Assembly: GCF_037975215.1 (NCBI RefSeq)
Contig: NZ_CP150239.1
Span: 410,001-474,000, forward strand
Origin: Solibacillus sp. FSL R5-0449
GTDB lineage: Bacteria > Bacillota > Bacilli > Bacillales_A > Planococcaceae
Reading direction: 5' to 3'
DNA length: 64,000 nucleotides
The number at the start of each line of letters is the position of its first letter. Within the stretch, counting starts at the first letter, position 1. A program made the translations under genes and the position numbers. The notes below the pieces were generated by a model, which saw only the letters and a program-made list of their open reading frames with translations, did no database searches and was not told the DNA's origin. Below, piece by piece: positions 9,188-17,916 of the stretch.

Positions 9188-9216
9188 TTGATTATTGGGA
9201 AAATATTGAGTATACT
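9188..9216 (+). promoter_or_regulatory. Promoter of the RRNPP-type regulator
   Basis: -35 TTGATT (9188-9193), 17-bp spacer, -10 TATACT (9211-9216): a good sigma-A promoter about 40 bases before the ATG. Confidence 0.65.
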
Positions 9217-9230
9217 AGATAAACTATCTA
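9216..9230. promoter_or_regulatory. Palindrome over the regulator start site
   Basis: TAGATA-AAC-TATCTA, a perfect 6-3-6 inverted repeat, overlaps the end of the -10 box and the expected +1. This is the place for autorepression. Confidence 0.45.
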
Positions 9231-9255
9231 ACTTTTGAAGGGGTGTGGTATTTGA

Positions 9256-10470
9256 ATGAAAATAGGTTCTTTAATAAAGTACTATCGTACGAAGCTGGGA
9301 ATGACTCAAAATGAGGTAGCAGCGGGGATTTGCTCAATTCCACATTTAAGTAAAATAGAAAACAACAATAAAGAGGCAAACTGTGAGACAATTCGCCTGA
9401 TCTTGGAACGCTTGAATATTAATAGCCAAGACGTCGAAAATAGCGAACAGCATATCACAAAGTTATTGAAAGACTTACAAAAACAGATCAATTATCTAGA
9501 AAATGAAAAAGCTAATGAGACAATGGACCGATTAAAAGAGTATGAAGAAATTATTGGCTTTACGGAATCGGTCTATTTATATGAACTTTATAAATTACGT
9601 TACTATGTTTTTATTAACGAATATAAATTGGCGGAACAACAGTTGAAATGGCTAAGTGCCCATCGTCAAAATTTTTCCCAACATGAGAGATATTTACATT
9701 CCTACTGTTATGCGTTAGTTTTATTAACAAGAGGAAAATATGCGGAAGCCGCTGTACAACTCACTACTATACTTCAGACAAATCCGGAACTGGGGTCACT
9801 GGAAGGGGAGTTTTACTATCACTTTTCATTAATAAAAGGACGGCTTGATGAACCAAGCCAGGCAATTATTTATGGGAGAAAAGCACTGCATTTTTATAAA
9901 GATCAGTTTAATTTTAAGCGTATTATTTATACGTCGATGTCACTCGCTCTTTATTACGCGCAGGGTAAAGTGTTTCATGAAGCAATCGAAATTTATGATC
10001 ATCTCCTGAGAAATGTTGAACTGATGCAACAGCAGCAGTTACTGCCTGCAATCTACCATAATCTTGGGGATTTACATCAAATGAGAGGCGAATATGAAAG
10101 TGCCCTCGTTTACTTTGAGAAAAGTGCTTCGTTAATGGAAAATGACAGCGATAACTATCTATTTTGTTTATATAATTTGGGCATGACGCAATTCCGTCTT
10201 AATCAAAAGCAAGAAAGCCTCAAAACTTTTACTATTTTAAAGGAAGAAGCAAAAAGTAAGAGAAAAGTAAGTTTTAATCTATTTGCTTCTTTTTATTTAT
10301 ATTTGCTAGGTGGACAAGAAAAGAAAGCGATGGAATTTTTGGAGGGGAGGTTAATTCCGTTCACGGCAAACAGTGAAGAATTTAAAGAAATGCACCAGCA
10401 GTTTTCTTATTTATTGGGTGAGTACTACCGGCAAGAAAAGAAGTTTGAAAAAGCAATCCAATTCATTTAA
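9256..10470 (+). CDS. RRNPP-type quorum-sensing regulator (HTH plus TPR), NprR/PlcR-like
   Basis: A 404-residue protein. Residues about 5-58 are an XRE-type helix-turn-helix (IKYYRTKLGMTQNEVAAG, then PHLSKIEN), and about 100-404 are tetratricopeptide-like repeats (for example HNLGDLHQMRGEYESALVYF). This is the architecture of NprR, PlcR and other RRNPP receptors, in which the TPR domain binds a short re-imported peptide and switches DNA binding. The length is close to NprR. The strongest support is the 29-codon exported-peptide gene starting 20 bases after its stop, the usual receptor-peptide arrangement. It is divergent from the secreted subtilase. It could instead be an orphan XRE-TPR regulator if the peptide were inactive. 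Confidence 0.88.
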   Translation: MKIGSLIKYYRTKLGMTQNEVAAGICSIPHLSKIENNNKEANCETIRLILERLNINSQDVENSEQHITKLLKDLQKQINYLENEKANETMDRLKEYEEIIGFTESVYLYELYKLRYYVFINEYKLAEQQLKWLSAHRQNFSQHERYLHSYCYALVLLTRGKYAEAAVQLTTILQTNPELGSLEGEFYYHFSLIKGRLDEPSQAIIYGRKALHFYKDQFNFKRIIYTSMSLALYYAQGKVFHEAIEIYDHLLRNVELMQQQQLLPAIYHNLGDLHQMRGEYESALVYFEKSASLMENDSDNYLFCLYNLGMTQFRLNQKQESLKTFTILKEEAKSKRKVSFNLFASFYLYLLGGQEKKAMEFLEGRLIPFTANSEEFKEMHQQFSYLLGEYYRQEKKFEKAIQFI

Positions 10471-10490
10471 TTATAAAGGAGACGAGGAAT

Positions 10491-10580
10491 ATGAAGAAAA
10501 ACGTTAAGTTATCGCTATTATTATTAAGTGTGGCATTGGTGACATTGTCTATCCCAATTTATCCCCCAGTTTTATCATAA
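10491..10580 (+). CDS. Putative signalling propeptide of the RRNPP system
   Basis: A 29-codon gene just downstream of the HTH-TPR regulator, with AAAGGAG 9 bases before the ATG and a terminator after the stop. It begins MKKNVKLSLLLLSVALV, a basic N-terminus followed by a hydrophobic Sec-type segment. It ends IPIYPPVLS, a short non-hydrophobic tail. This is the layout of PapR, NprX and Phr precursors: export, processing, and re-import of a 5-8-residue C-terminal peptide through an oligopeptide permease. The mature peptide would lie in the Pro-rich tail, a sequence I do not recognise from known systems. Confidence rests on position, ribosome site and composition. Confidence 0.75.
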   Translation: MKKNVKLSLLLLSVALVTLSIPIYPPVLS

Positions 10581-10583
10581 TAT

Positions 10584-10628
10584 AAAAACGCCATTCAGAA
10601 GCTTACTCAAGCGGCTGGATGGCGTTTT
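10584..10628. terminator. Bidirectional terminator
   Basis: The stem AAAACGCCAT...ATGGCGTTTT has further imperfect pairing inside. It ends the regulator/peptide operon (+) and the DUF779 gene (-). Confidence 0.85.
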
Positions 10629-10632
10629 GCAA

Positions 10633-10959
10633 TTATTTCATTACCTTTGACTTCATTAAAAAAGCAAAGCCTTCAGCGCTCTCCAGTGAAAATGAACCAC
10701 CGCGACCTTCCATTATATCTACAACGACTTGCATATGCTTTAAATACTCGGCTTGATGCTTATCAATATAATACGGAACACCCGCAATGTCCCCGATGCA
10801 GACAAGCTGGCTGCTAATATAGTGACCGTCTGCCTGGAAACACATCGGCACCGTACCATCACAGCATCCTGAAGACTGTTCAAAAACTAAGTTCCCATGC
10901 TTTGCCTTCAATAGCTTAATAACCTCAACCGCTTTTTCGGTTGCCACTAGCTTTTCCAT
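10633..10959 (-). CDS. DUF779 family protein
   Basis: The 108-residue protein matches DUF779: the core FEQSSGCCDGTVPMCF and the Gly-rich C-terminal part EGRGGSFSLES. The ATG at 10959 follows AGGAGG at 9 bases; the longer frame starting with TTG at 10980 would place the start before the ribosome site. DUF779 genes are very often found directly next to an acetaldehyde-type aldehyde dehydrogenase, as here, about 330 bases downstream of it. The function is unknown; the paired cysteines suggest metal or redox binding. Confidence 0.88.
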   Translation of the reverse strand: MEKLVATEKAVEVIKLLKAKHGNLVFEQSSGCCDGTVPMCFQADGHYISSQLVCIGDIAGVPYYIDKHQAEYLKHMQVVVDIMEGRGGSFSLESAEGFAFLMKSKVMK

Positions 10960-11040
10960 ATAAAAAAGACCTCCTAACAAATTCAGTTTGAAAAGGCTGC
11001 GGACGTTCGAGAATTCAAATAAGTGTCAAAACAGAGCGGC

Positions 11041-11166
11041 GCGGAGTGGAGGGGCTGACTTCTAGGGGATCAGCGTGCGCGGAAAATCCCTGTTGCTCCT
11101 GCGGTTACTCGTCGCAAAGCTTTTATCAAAGCTTTGGAGCCACGCCCCCAGAAAAGCATGCCCCGC
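11041..11166 (-). repeat. GC-rich intergenic repeat element, copy 1
   Basis: A GC-rich block in an AT-rich genome. Read on the minus strand it contains GCTTTTCTGGGGGCGTGGC, an inner hairpin (AAAGCTTT...AAAGCTTT) and CCCCTAGAAGTCAGCCCC. The same outline recurs at 24030-24144 in the other orientation. It resembles the widespread Bacillales intergenic repeat that begins GCGGACGCTTTCCGCGGGC. No gene lies inside. It sits between the DUF779 and aldehyde dehydrogenase genes. Confidence 0.6.
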
Positions 11167-11244
11167 AACGCAGCAGAGCGGACCAGATTCGACAAGTCAT
11201 CATTCAATTTTCATAAAGCCCACAGCAACCCCAATTAAAATATT

Positions 11245-11275
11245 AAAAAAGGGATGTGCTACATTAGCACATCCC
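11245..11275 (-). terminator. Terminator of the aldehyde dehydrogenase gene
   Basis: A perfect 11-bp stem GGGATGTGCTA/TAGCACATCCC, with a T run on the minus strand. Confidence 0.9.
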
Positions 11276-11290
11276 TCATATTGCTTCGGC

Positions 11291-12811
11291 TTAGAAGAAA
11301 CCTTGAGCGTTTTTGTTGTAGCTTACTAACATACATTTTGTTTGTTGGTAGTGCTCTAGCATCATTAAGTGGTTTTCGCGGCCGATACCTGATTTTTTGA
11401 ATCCGCCGAATGCTGCGTGTGCAGGGTATTGGTGGTAAGTGTTTGTCCAAACACGACCAGCTTGGATACCACGAACAGCGCGGTAAGCTGTATCCATGTT
11501 ACGAGACCATACACCAGCACCTAGACCGAATTCTGTATCGTTTGCGATTTCCATTGCTTCTTCAAAAGTAGAGAATGTTGTTACAGAAAGAACTGGACCA
11601 AAGATCTCTTCTTGGAAAATACGCATTTTGTTGTTACCTTTGAAAACTGTTGGTGCTACATAGTAGCCGCCTTCTTGGTCAGCATCTAATTGGTTTTGGT
11701 AGCCGCCGATAAGTAGCTCAGCGCCTTCTTCTTTACCGATTTCGATGTAAGATAAGATTTTTTGTAATTGCTCATTTGAAGCTTGAGCACCCATCATTAC
11801 TTCTGTATCTAACGGGTTACCGATTTTGATTGCTTTAACGCGCTCTAATACACGTTCCATGAATTTGTCGTAAATAGATTCATGAATTAATGCACGTGAA
11901 GGACAAGTACAAATTTCGCCTGAGTTTAATGCGAACATTACTAAACCTTCGATTGCTTTATCTAAATACTCATCGTCTTGATCCATTACGTCTGGGAAGA
12001 AGATGTTCGGTGATTTACCACCAAGCTCTAATGTTACAGGGATAATGTTCTCTGTCGCATATTGCATAATTAAACGGCCAACACCAGTAGAGCCAGTAAA
12101 TGCTACTTTTTGAATGCGTGGGTTTGTAGCAAGTGGTTTACCTACTTCAACACCTAAACCGTTCACAACATTGAATACACCTTTTGGAAGTAAATCTTGG
12201 ATTAATTCGATTAATACCATGATTGAAGCTGGTGTTTGTTCAGCAGGCTTCATTACGATTACGTTACCAGCTGCTAATGCAGGTGCGATTTTCCAAGTAG
12301 CCATAAGTAATGGGAAATTCCAAGGAATAATTTGACCTACAACACCGATTGGCTCATGGAAGTGGTATGCTACTGTATCATTATCGATTTGAGAAATACC
12401 GCCTTCTTGTGCACGGATTGCTCCAGCGAAGTAACGGAAGTGGTCGATAGCTAATGGAATATCAGCGTTTAATGTTTCACGTACTGCTTTACCGTTGTCC
12501 CAAGTTTCAGCAACAGCGATTTTTTCTAAGTTTTCTTCAATGCGGTCTGCAATTTTATTTAAAATATTCGCGCGGTATGCAACAGAAGTTTGTGCCCAGG
12601 CACCTTTAGCTGCATGTGCTGCGTCTAATGCTAATTCAATATCTTCTTCAGTTGAGCGAGCAACTGTAGTAAATACTTTACCAGTTACAGGTGATTTTAC
12701 ATCCAGGTATTGCCCTTTAACAGGAGCAACCCATTCGCCACCGATAAAGTTATCATATTTTTCTTTAAAGTCGATTACTGCACCAGCAGTATTAGGGTTT
12801 GCATAGATCAT
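11291..12811 (-). CDS. Aldehyde dehydrogenase (NAD+-dependent, acetaldehyde/AcoD type)
   Basis: A 506-residue ALDH superfamily enzyme oxidising an aldehyde to the acid. Visible motifs are the NAD-binding PWNFPLLM and FTGSTGVG, the general-base E262 in LELGGKSPN, and the catalytic C301 in [10 protein letters not shown]. The last motif, with a second Cys two residues on, is typical of the acetaldehyde dehydrogenase AcoD/ExaC subgroup rather than betaine aldehyde enzymes. The neighbouring DUF779 gene supports that subgroup. A cre-like site lies about 80 bases upstream, suggesting CcpA repression when preferred sugars are present. It is monocistronic, with its own terminator. Confidence 0.93.
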   Translation of the reverse strand: MIYANPNTAGAVIDFKEKYDNFIGGEWVAPVKGQYLDVKSPVTGKVFTTVARSTEEDIELALDAAHAAKGAWAQTSVAYRANILNKIADRIEENLEKIAVAETWDNGKAVRETLNADIPLAIDHFRYFAGAIRAQEGGISQIDNDTVAYHFHEPIGVVGQIIPWNFPLLMATWKIAPALAAGNVIVMKPAEQTPASIMVLIELIQDLLPKGVFNVVNGLGVEVGKPLATNPRIQKVAFTGSTGVGRLIMQYATENIIPVTLELGGKSPNIFFPDVMDQDDEYLDKAIEGLVMFALNSGEICTCPSRALIHESIYDKFMERVLERVKAIKIGNPLDTEVMMGAQASNEQLQKILSYIEIGKEEGAELLIGGYQNQLDADQEGGYYVAPTVFKGNNKMRIFQEEIFGPVLSVTTFSTFEEAMEIANDTEFGLGAGVWSRNMDTAYRAVRGIQAGRVWTNTYHQYPAHAAFGGFKKSGIGRENHLMMLEHYQQTKCMLVSYNKNAQGFF

Positions 12812-12891
12812 CTATTAACACCTCTATTATGTTATTAAAGTTGTGACAACTTTATGAACCTATTATGCACTCATGTATGAAAAATCGCAAA

Positions 12892-12905
12892 TGAAAATGC
12901 TTTCA
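12892..12905 (-). promoter_or_regulatory. Putative cre (CcpA) site
   Basis: TGAAAATGCTTTCA matches the cre consensus TGWAANCGNTNWCA at all constrained positions but one (T for C) and is a near-perfect palindrome. It is 81-94 bases upstream of the aldehyde dehydrogenase start, where CcpA control of catabolic genes is common. Confidence 0.55.
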
Positions 12906-13274
12906 TACTTACTTGTGTTGCTATTTTTGTAAAAGGAAATTGCATGTAAATAACATTTTGAGTGTGATATTTATGTACTGATACAGAAATGATTGGAGTA
13001 TGAAGGGATGGAAAAAGTAGTGGGTTAATCCTTATATTATTATAGTAAGTGGTTATTATATAACAAAAGTAACTAATGAAAATATGTGAATAAAAATACA
13101 TAAAAATTAATAAATATTTTTTATGAAATCTAGCAAATCTGGAGTCATTTTAGTGTTTTAAATGAATTAACTGCCTCATATTTTCTAGTTTTTACTGTTT
13201 ATTGTTAACTTAAAGGTATTTTTAGTTATTCGCATTACGAAATAATTTAAGTTAAAATGGACGTATTCATCAAA
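12906..13274. other. AT-rich divergent intergenic region
   Basis: This lies between the aldehyde dehydrogenase (-) and AbrB-type (+) genes. It is very AT-rich, and I see no further gene or clear structure in it. Confidence 0.5.
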
Positions 13275-13291
13275 AGAAAAGGGGAGGAGTT

Positions 13292-14317
13292 ATGCTTCTT
13301 GTATTCGTAATTGCACTTATTGGAGCACTTCTATTCTCCGCACTTTCATTGCCGATTCCATGGCTGATCGGTCCTATCTTTTCGGTATTAATCGCACAAT
13401 TTTTCATCAAAGACCGGCTCAGATGGCCAGCAGTTTTGCGAAATACCGGGCTTGTCATCGTCGGTGTTGCGATTGGTCAACAATTTGATTTCGCACTATT
13501 TTCCGATTTCAAATCACTGCTGTTCTTTATGGTCATCGTCAATATTCTATTATTTGCGTTTTGTTTAGGGATTGCATGGATCATTGCCAAGTCAACGGGA
13601 CTTACATTTAAAACGGCCGTTGCTGCCAATGTACCGGGCGGATTGTCTCAGCTTGTATTGTTTGCAGAAGAAGAAGGGGATGTCCATTTAACAGCGGTCA
13701 CGTATTTTCATATCGTCCGAGTATTGGGTGTCGTTCTGCTTATTCCGTTTTTAGTTTCCGGTCATGTTGTTGGGGGAGCGAGTATTCCGTTGACATGGGA
13801 TGTTTGGCAAGTCGTTCTGGTCATTTTGCTTGCCGCTATTGCCGTGCCACTTGGCAGAAAATTAAAGCTGCCTGTTGCACACTTTTTAACGCCAATCATC
13901 ATTGTCATCGGTTTAAAATTCTTTGGAATTGAAGCGCCGACAATGCCGAGTGATGTGCTTCATATTGCGCAAATACTAATCGGTGCCTATATCGGGCTAT
14001 TATTAAAACCGGAAACATTGCGTTTGCCATTGAAAGTTTTAATCGGCGGAGTGACCAGTACTGTTGCGATGATTATTCTCACATACGGCACAAGTTTGCT
14101 TATCGCCCGGTTTTTAGATTTAAGTTTTGCGACAAGCTTTTTAAGTACAGCACCAGGTGGGCTTGATCAAATGGGTCTGTTGGCTGCTGCGGTAAAAGCA
14201 GATATTTCCGTTGTGACAGTATTCCAGCTGTTTCGTCTATTATTTATTTTCCTATGTATACTGCCTATTATTAAATGGGTTTACCGGGATCGGGGAGAGA
14301 CTGTTCAACAAAATTAA
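13292..14317 (+). CDS. AbrB family membrane transporter-like protein
   Basis: A 341-residue integral membrane protein of the AbrB/AmoA-like family (the membrane family, not the DNA-binding AbrB). About ten hydrophobic segments fall into two similar halves. Family marks are PIPWLIGPIFS near the N-terminus, PGGLSQLVLFAEEEG in the first half and the matching PGGLDQMGLLA in the second. Transport substrate is unknown. The start follows GGGGAGGAG. It is monocistronic; no terminator was recognised, and the next gene has its own leader. Confidence 0.85.
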   Translation: MLLVFVIALIGALLFSALSLPIPWLIGPIFSVLIAQFFIKDRLRWPAVLRNTGLVIVGVAIGQQFDFALFSDFKSLLFFMVIVNILLFAFCLGIAWIIAKSTGLTFKTAVAANVPGGLSQLVLFAEEEGDVHLTAVTYFHIVRVLGVVLLIPFLVSGHVVGGASIPLTWDVWQVVLVILLAAIAVPLGRKLKLPVAHFLTPIIIVIGLKFFGIEAPTMPSDVLHIAQILIGAYIGLLLKPETLRLPLKVLIGGVTSTVAMIILTYGTSLLIARFLDLSFATSFLSTAPGGLDQMGLLAAAVKADISVVTVFQLFRLLFIFLCILPIIKWVYRDRGETVQQN

Positions 14318-14485
14318 TATGCAGCTGCATTAAATATATGCCGTGTATTCAATCGATTAATTGTGACAGCATTATCACGACATTATAAGTGGAAAGATGA
14401 GAAAAAAAGCCTGGATGCTAACCCTTTGTGTCCCTAATAGGGTATACTAGAGAAAGTGATTAATTGAGGAAGTAGGATTAAGAAC

Positions 14486-15382
14486 ATGCAAACGCAATCG
14501 AATCGTCAGTTGTGGGCGCAAGCTGTGAAGACCGGCATTATTAAATCAAACTTAATTCCGATGATCGCGGCATTAATGCTCGCCCTGTATACGTATGAAT
14601 TAAATTTTGTTGAACATATTCCCGCTATTATTTTTGCAATTATTGGTTCTGCGGCCGTCATCGCTGCTGCAGGTGCATATAACAACGTATATGACCGGGA
14701 TATCGATCAAATTATGCCCCGTACTAAATCACGTCCAACCGTTACTGGAGAACTATCTGCGAAGTTAGTGCTAATTGTTGCGACGATTTTATTAATACTA
14801 GGATGTACGGCGCTTTATTTAGCATCACCGTTAGCTGCTTTGTTAGGGTTTTTAGGTGTATTTTTCTATGTTGTCCCTTACACAATGTGGACAAAACGCC
14901 GTACGATCTGGAATACAGAAGTTGGCAGTATTTCAGGTGCTATGCCACCACTTATTGGGTGGGCAGCCGTCGCTCCGGATCTTTGGCATCCGGCCGCGTG
15001 GGCACTGTTTCTAATTATGGTTATTTGGCAAATGCCGCATTTTTATGCCATTGCCATCCGTAAAAAAGAAGATTACGCCGCGGCTAATATCCCGATGCTA
15101 CCAGTAGCAAAAGGGGAGCAGCGCACATATATTCAGTCGAATATTTATCTCGTGCTGCTAATTTTATCGAGCTTTTTATTTTTACCGCTTAGCTTAGGGT
15201 TAACAATTGTTTCTCTTGTCCTTGGTGTCATTTGGCTCTCCATGAGTATTGCAGCATCCAAAAAGCAGGGAGAGAAGAAATGGGCGAATATTATGTTCGG
15301 CTACTCGCTTTTCCATATGATGGCTGTATTTGGGACAGTCTTTATTTATGCAACAGTTGGCATGATTTTAAATGTGCTTTAA
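14486..15382 (+). CDS. ctaB: Protoheme IX farnesyltransferase (heme O synthase)
   Basis: A 298-residue UbiA-superfamily membrane enzyme that farnesylates heme B to heme O for cytochrome oxidases. The first Asp-rich motif, NNVYDRDIDQIMPRTKSRP, is intact (about residues 72-90), and the second conserved region includes RRTIWNTEVGSISGAMPPLIGW. About nine membrane segments are present. It stands alone rather than in a ctaCDEF operon, so it may be the CtaO-like second copy found in some Bacillaceae. GAGGAAG precedes the ATG. Confidence 0.93.
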   Translation: MQTQSNRQLWAQAVKTGIIKSNLIPMIAALMLALYTYELNFVEHIPAIIFAIIGSAAVIAAAGAYNNVYDRDIDQIMPRTKSRPTVTGELSAKLVLIVATILLILGCTALYLASPLAALLGFLGVFFYVVPYTMWTKRRTIWNTEVGSISGAMPPLIGWAAVAPDLWHPAAWALFLIMVIWQMPHFYAIAIRKKEDYAAANIPMLPVAKGEQRTYIQSNIYLVLLILSSFLFLPLSLGLTIVSLVLGVIWLSMSIAASKKQGEKKWANIMFGYSLFHMMAVFGTVFIYATVGMILNVL

Positions 15383-15395
15383 GGCTGTATCAACT

Positions 15396-15438
15396 AAAAC
15401 TCATTCATTTTCTATAAAGGAAATGGATGAGTTTTTTT
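15396..15438 (+). terminator. Terminator of ctaB
   Basis: The stem AACTCATTCATTT/AAATGGATGAGTT is followed by TTTTTT. Confidence 0.9.
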
Positions 15439-15801
15439 ATGTAGAGTTTATACATGCATTGGTTGCTCATTTTATTTAGTAAAAAACGCATATATAAAAT
15501 ATTTTTCTCTTATAAAATAAAAAACATCATCAAAAATCAACTAATCTATATCAAAAAAATATCATTACATGTCTGCTTGTTGAGAAATTGTGAACATAAA
15601 ATGTGAGCATAATATGACAATGGAATCCCTCGTATTTTTTGAAGCAAGGAGACGTGCTATCATTGATTTATCAAGTGGAGCGGGTTGCTTGGTAGGCAGA
15701 CTTGCTCACTCATTGATATGCTATGTTACTCATAAATCTCGTACAGGACTTCGACAACATATAAATCCCCCCTGTTTTTTATATGGTCACGTACGGATTA
15801 C
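15439..15801. other. Intergenic region without a recognised gene
   Basis: It is AT-rich, with a more mixed block around 15620-15740. An open frame starting near 15590 has no ribosome site and no protein-like composition, so I do not call it. Confidence 0.4.
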
Positions 15802-15841
15802 AAAAAACTCCAATGCTGTAGTGGGCATTGGAGTTTTTTTG
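15802..15841 (-). terminator. Terminator of the M20 dipeptidase gene
   Basis: The stem AAAAAACTCCAATGC/GCATTGGAGTTTTTTT is T-flanked on both strands. It lies just past the minus-strand dipeptidase stop. Confidence 0.88.
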
Positions 15842-15854
15842 TTTAGCTTTATTA

Positions 15855-17237
15855 TTAAAATTTAATTGATGCTACTTCATGCATGTAATCGCCAAGAACG
15901 CGTAGGCCTTGGTCGAAGTTTTCCAGGTGGAAATGTTCGTTTGGAGCATGGAAGTTTTCGCTTGAAAGACCGAAGCCCATTAATACAACAGGTAAGCCTA
16001 AAATTTCATCGAATGCTGCAACAATCGGGATTGACCCGCCACCGCGTGTATAAGCAGTCGGTACTTCATACACTTTTTCATATGAACGACCTGCCGCCTG
16101 AATTGCCGGGTGGTCAAACGGTGTTAAATAAGGTTTTCCTTTATCGAATTCAGAAATATTTACTTCGACACCTGCTGGTTTATGCTTTTCAATATGTGCT
16201 TTCAATAAAGCAACAATTTCCTCAGGGTCTTGGTCAGGTACTAAACGACATGTAATTTTTGCACCCGCTTCGGCAGGTAATACTGTTTTAATGCCTTCAC
16301 CAGAGAAGCCGCCGAATACGCCGTTCACTTCCAATGTTGGACGTGCCCATGTTTGTTCCAAATAAGAATAGCCAGCTTCACCGAATAATTCTTTGACACC
16401 GACTTCTTCTTTTAAGGCATCTTCATCAAAATTTAAATCGCGGTAAGCTTGACGCTCTTCTTCAGATAGGGGACGTACTGAATCATAGAAGCCTTCCACT
16501 TGAATTGTCCCGTGCTCATCGCGGAAAGATGCTAAAATTTCTGCAAGTGCATGGATCGCGTTTTGAACACCGCCGCCATAAAGACCGGAGTGCAGGTCAC
16601 CTTTTGCACCGCGCACATCAATTTGCACACCTGTTAATCCACGTAAGCCGTAGCATACCGCCGGTTTTCCTTTTGCGTAAAGGCCTGTATCGGAAATGAC
16701 GATCAAGTCTGCCGCTAATTTATCTTTATTGTCTTCTGTATACTTTGGAAGAGACGGACTGCCGATTTCCTCTTCACCTTCATAAATGAATTTCACGTTA
16801 ACCGGTAATGTACCTTCTGTTGCGAATAACGCTTCGATCATTTTTAAATGCATGAACACTTGTCCTTTATCATCCGAAGAACCACGTGCGAACAGTTTGT
16901 TGTCACGGATGGCCGGTTCGAAAGGAGGTGTTTCCCATAAGTTTAGAGGATCCACTGGTTGTACATCATAATGACCGTAGAATAGAATTGTCGGTTTGCC
17001 TTCAGCATGAAGCCATTCTCCGTAAACAACCGGATGACCGTCAGTTTCATCTACTGATACGTTTTCAATGTTTAATGATTTTAAATGGTCTGCAAGCCAG
17101 TTTGCCGCTGACAGCATATCTGCCTTATGTTCAGATAAAGCGGAAATACTAGGAATACGTAAAAATTCGTTTAACTCTGCTAAATGACGTTCACGGTTTT
17201 CTGTGAAGTAAGCATCTAATTTTTCTAAATGACTCAT
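15855..17237 (-). CDS. M20 family dipeptidase
   Basis: A 460-residue cytosolic zinc peptidase of the M20 family (carnosinase/CNDP-like branch with the long insert). Metal and catalytic residues are visible: H89 and D91 in FYGHYDVQPVD, D122 in ARGSSDDKGQ, and the acid pair in IYEGEEEIGS (about 155-156). Late conserved parts are TRGGGSIPIV and GFGLSSENFHAPNE. It hydrolyses dipeptides or related acylated amino acids. GGGAGG lies 11 bases before the ATG. No partner gene is on the same strand except the YrvL-like gene behind the promoter. Confidence 0.92.
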   Translation of the reverse strand: MSHLEKLDAYFTENRERHLAELNEFLRIPSISALSEHKADMLSAANWLADHLKSLNIENVSVDETDGHPVVYGEWLHAEGKPTILFYGHYDVQPVDPLNLWETPPFEPAIRDNKLFARGSSDDKGQVFMHLKMIEALFATEGTLPVNVKFIYEGEEEIGSPSLPKYTEDNKDKLAADLIVISDTGLYAKGKPAVCYGLRGLTGVQIDVRGAKGDLHSGLYGGGVQNAIHALAEILASFRDEHGTIQVEGFYDSVRPLSEEERQAYRDLNFDEDALKEEVGVKELFGEAGYSYLEQTWARPTLEVNGVFGGFSGEGIKTVLPAEAGAKITCRLVPDQDPEEIVALLKAHIEKHKPAGVEVNISEFDKGKPYLTPFDHPAIQAAGRSYEKVYEVPTAYTRGGGSIPIVAAFDEILGLPVVLMGFGLSSENFHAPNEHFHLENFDQGLRVLGDYMHEVASIKF

Positions 17238-17307
17238 ATGGTTGAGTGCCTCCCTTTATTTCGATATTTCGGTTATGGAAATAATTATAGCATAGAACAA
17301 ATGGAAA

Positions 17308-17709
17308 TCAGCTTCCCGTCTTTCCTTTTTTTGAGCCTGCATCAAACACCCAATACATTGTCGCCGTTGCTATCGCAAAGACAATGCCGCCATATATAGG
17401 CAGGTAAATGGATTCCATCATAAGGGAAATGGTCATTAAAAGGGTGAAGGAGATGAGTAAATGCGCAAAATATTTATGGAACCGGTGATTTTGAGTTGTT
17501 TTTGATTCAATCAGAACATCGGATAACATAACAAGCGCAAATTCAATGATCCCATAGATTAGGATGAACCCAATTAAGTTGCCCCAACCTTCAAATTCAA
17601 TTCCGAAAAGCAGTAAAATGCCTACTTCCACGGAAATCGCGACACCGATAATCGCTAAAAATAATAAACCGATAAAAATAAAGCCGATAAAAGCTACGAA
17701 ATTTTTCAT
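17308..17709 (-). CDS. YrvL-like membrane protein
   Basis: A 133-residue protein with four hydrophobic segments. The start is the ATG at 17709 (MKNFVAF), 8 bases after TAGGAG; a longer open frame reaching 17874 has no ribosome site. The block LFGIEFEGWGNLIGFILIYG resembles the YrvL regulatory protein family, in which YrvL modulates sigma-O/RsoA-dependent expression in B. subtilis. The family call is from memory of the pattern and is moderate. It ends about 70 bases before the dipeptidase start and could be co-transcribed with it. Confidence 0.6.
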   Translation of the reverse strand: MKNFVAFIGFIFIGLLFLAIIGVAISVEVGILLLFGIEFEGWGNLIGFILIYGIIEFALVMLSDVLIESKTTQNHRFHKYFAHLLISFTLLMTISLMMESIYLPIYGGIVFAIATATMYWVFDAGSKKGKTGS

Positions 17710-17916
17710 ATAGACTCCTAACAATTTTGAATAGATCATAGTTAGTATAAATGATTTCCGGAAAAAAGAGGGAAGCGCGCTCTCGTAAATACGAGTAACT
17801 AACCTTAAAGTCAAGCAAAGATGTAATGTGTTTTTACATAAATATGGAAAGCAATCGGTGCAACTTCTGCTCAAATACGCTACGATAAAAATAATAAATC
17901 CAAAAGGGTGATCAGG

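Noticed and set aside
11075-11329. 84-codon frame in the GC-rich repeat
   Set aside because: It covers a dispersed repeat, a terminator and the end of the aldehyde dehydrogenase gene; no ribosome site.
15590-15865. 91-codon frame between ctaB and the dipeptidase gene
   Set aside because: No ribosome site, odd composition, and it runs through the terminator at 15802.
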